64,000 bases of DNA from Lingula anatina (taxonomy: Eukaryota > Brachiopoda > Lingulata > Lingulida > Lingulidae). The DNA lies in the NCBI RefSeq assembly GCF_001039355.2, contig NW_019774114.1, positions 497,797 to 561,796 of the forward strand, in the 5' to 3' direction. This document shows positions 63,331 to 64,000 of the stretch, piece after piece; the first letter of the stretch is position 1, and the number at the start of each line of letters is the position of its first letter. Below the pieces are notes generated by a model. The model made no database searches and was not told the DNA's origin. It saw only the letters and a program-made list of their open reading frames with translations. A program made the translations under genes and the position numbers.

Positions 63331-64000
63331 TTAATCCCTGTTGGCTGGCAAGTGAGAAAAATCCGGCAGATCACGTGTCTGAAAACGGAACGGTTCGGTA
63401 AGTGTTGAATGAACACGTGGTACCTGCTTCAAGCGCCCTGCGTCGCTTTTCATCAAGGTGTTCACGTGCTGAAAAAGCCTATAAATGCTAAGCTCTTTCG
63501 TCATTTCGCTGACCAGATGTTTGGTGAAATAACTCAAGGATGTGCGGTCGCCGGCAGAAGAGAGGGTATCGTCCGCGCATGAATACATCTTTACAAACCC
63601 ATACCCCTGGTGGGACTCATTTAAGCGACGGAAGTCTCTTCCGTCCTGTTCGCTGCTGGGCTCGACGCTCGGAGTTGCGGCGCGACTTCCGAAAGTACTC
63701 TGAGTACTGTTTTCTTCCTCGTCGTCACCATCTTCCACTTGTGTACCACGTGCCCCGGTCTCGGCTATTGGTGTACCACTGGGGTTCACGCTTCCAGCAG
63801 CGCATGGGGGACATGCATTGGACGACATCTCCGGTATTGGACTAGATTCTGGTGCGTCTTCAAAAACATCATCATCATCCAGATTACCGAGCGAAAGGTC
63901 CTCCACGGCCTTCCTGAAATCTTCTGAAACTCGGTCATGGAACTGACCTGTTCCTCTGCAGGCATCGATGATAGAAATCTTCACCCTAGCCCCAGTCTTC
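63331..64000 (-). CDS. Second caspase-fold gene, C-terminal part (cut by window edge)
   Basis: The frame is open to the window end and stops at 63331; 223 codons are visible. It begins KTGARVKISIIDACRG with the catalytic Cys at 63960-63958 and continues through the linker and p10-like part to FSHLPANRD. It matches the terminal exon at 48477-49534 over its full visible length. The p10-like part is nearly identical, while the linker shows many substitutions and lacks a few residues. Orientation is the same, about 15 kb apart, so this is a tandem paralog. Whether it also has CULT-like cassettes cannot be seen. Confidence 0.9.
   Translation of the reverse strand, partial: KTGARVKISIIDACRGTGQFHDRVSEDFRKAVEDLSLGNLDDDDVFEDAPESSPIPEMSSNACPPCAAGSVNPSGTPIAETGARGTQVEDGDDEEENSTQSTFGSRAATPSVEPSSEQDGRDFRRLNESHQGYGFVKMYSCADDTLSSAGDRTSLSYFTKHLVSEMTKELSIYRLFQHVNTLMKSDAGRLKQVPRVHSTLTEPFRFQTRDLPDFSHLPANRD

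Noticed and set aside
1-64000. Bacterial genes, CRISPR arrays, tRNA or rRNA genes
   Set aside because: No operon-like frames, spaced direct repeats, or recognisable tRNA or rRNA structures were seen; all supported genes are spliced.

Overview
The window looks like nuclear DNA of an AT-rich, intron-rich bilaterian animal. Genes are built from short exons with GT-AG introns, and no bacterial gene layout is present. The families found are bleomycin hydrolase, a BK-channel beta-like two-TM protein, TMEM179, poly-C2H2, THAP and caspase. Repeats rich in AGGTCA-type motifs suggest a marine invertebrate, possibly a mollusc; that is a weak inference. Three single-N or N-run joins coincide with near-identical duplicated blocks. 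I read these as two haplotypes of a heterozygous genome laid side by side by the assembler, not as true duplications.

Layout. 1-7400 (+): bleomycin hydrolase, complete except for its short first exon, with its 5' side duplicated around a gap. 8645-9651 (-): a two-exon KCNMB-like channel auxiliary subunit of 217 aa. 11.06-18.2 kb: a 3.6 kb block present twice, joined by one N. It carries exons of an unrecognised + strand gene whose last two exons lie at 24.46 and 24.97 kb. 25.66-32.59 kb (+): a TMEM179-like four-TM protein with a very long cytoplasmic tail. 33.27-44.66 kb (-): a 20-exon protein of about 1262 aa with N-terminal zinc ribbons and 17 C2H2 fingers, whose 3' exons are duplicated in the assembly.

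48.48-60.66 kb (-) holds the most interesting locus. A chain of exons with fully compatible splice phases encodes an optional THAP DNA-binding domain, three tandem zinc beta-tent domains that resemble the thalidomide-binding CULT domain of cereblon, and a C-terminal caspase-type protease with intact His and Cys. Each CULT-like unit is a four-exon cassette with the same intron phases (1-0-2-1), so the array grew by duplication of whole cassettes. A second caspase exon of the same family (63.33-64.0 kb, cut by the window edge), with homologous 3' flanking DNA, shows the gene belongs to a local tandem family. I infer a ligand- or degron-sensing caspase; this combination of domains is not one I know to be described.

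The rest is introns, intergenic DNA, miniature inverted-repeat elements (three copies of a 215 bp TIR element, a 247 bp foldback element, a hairpin repeat), short tandem duplications and microsatellites.
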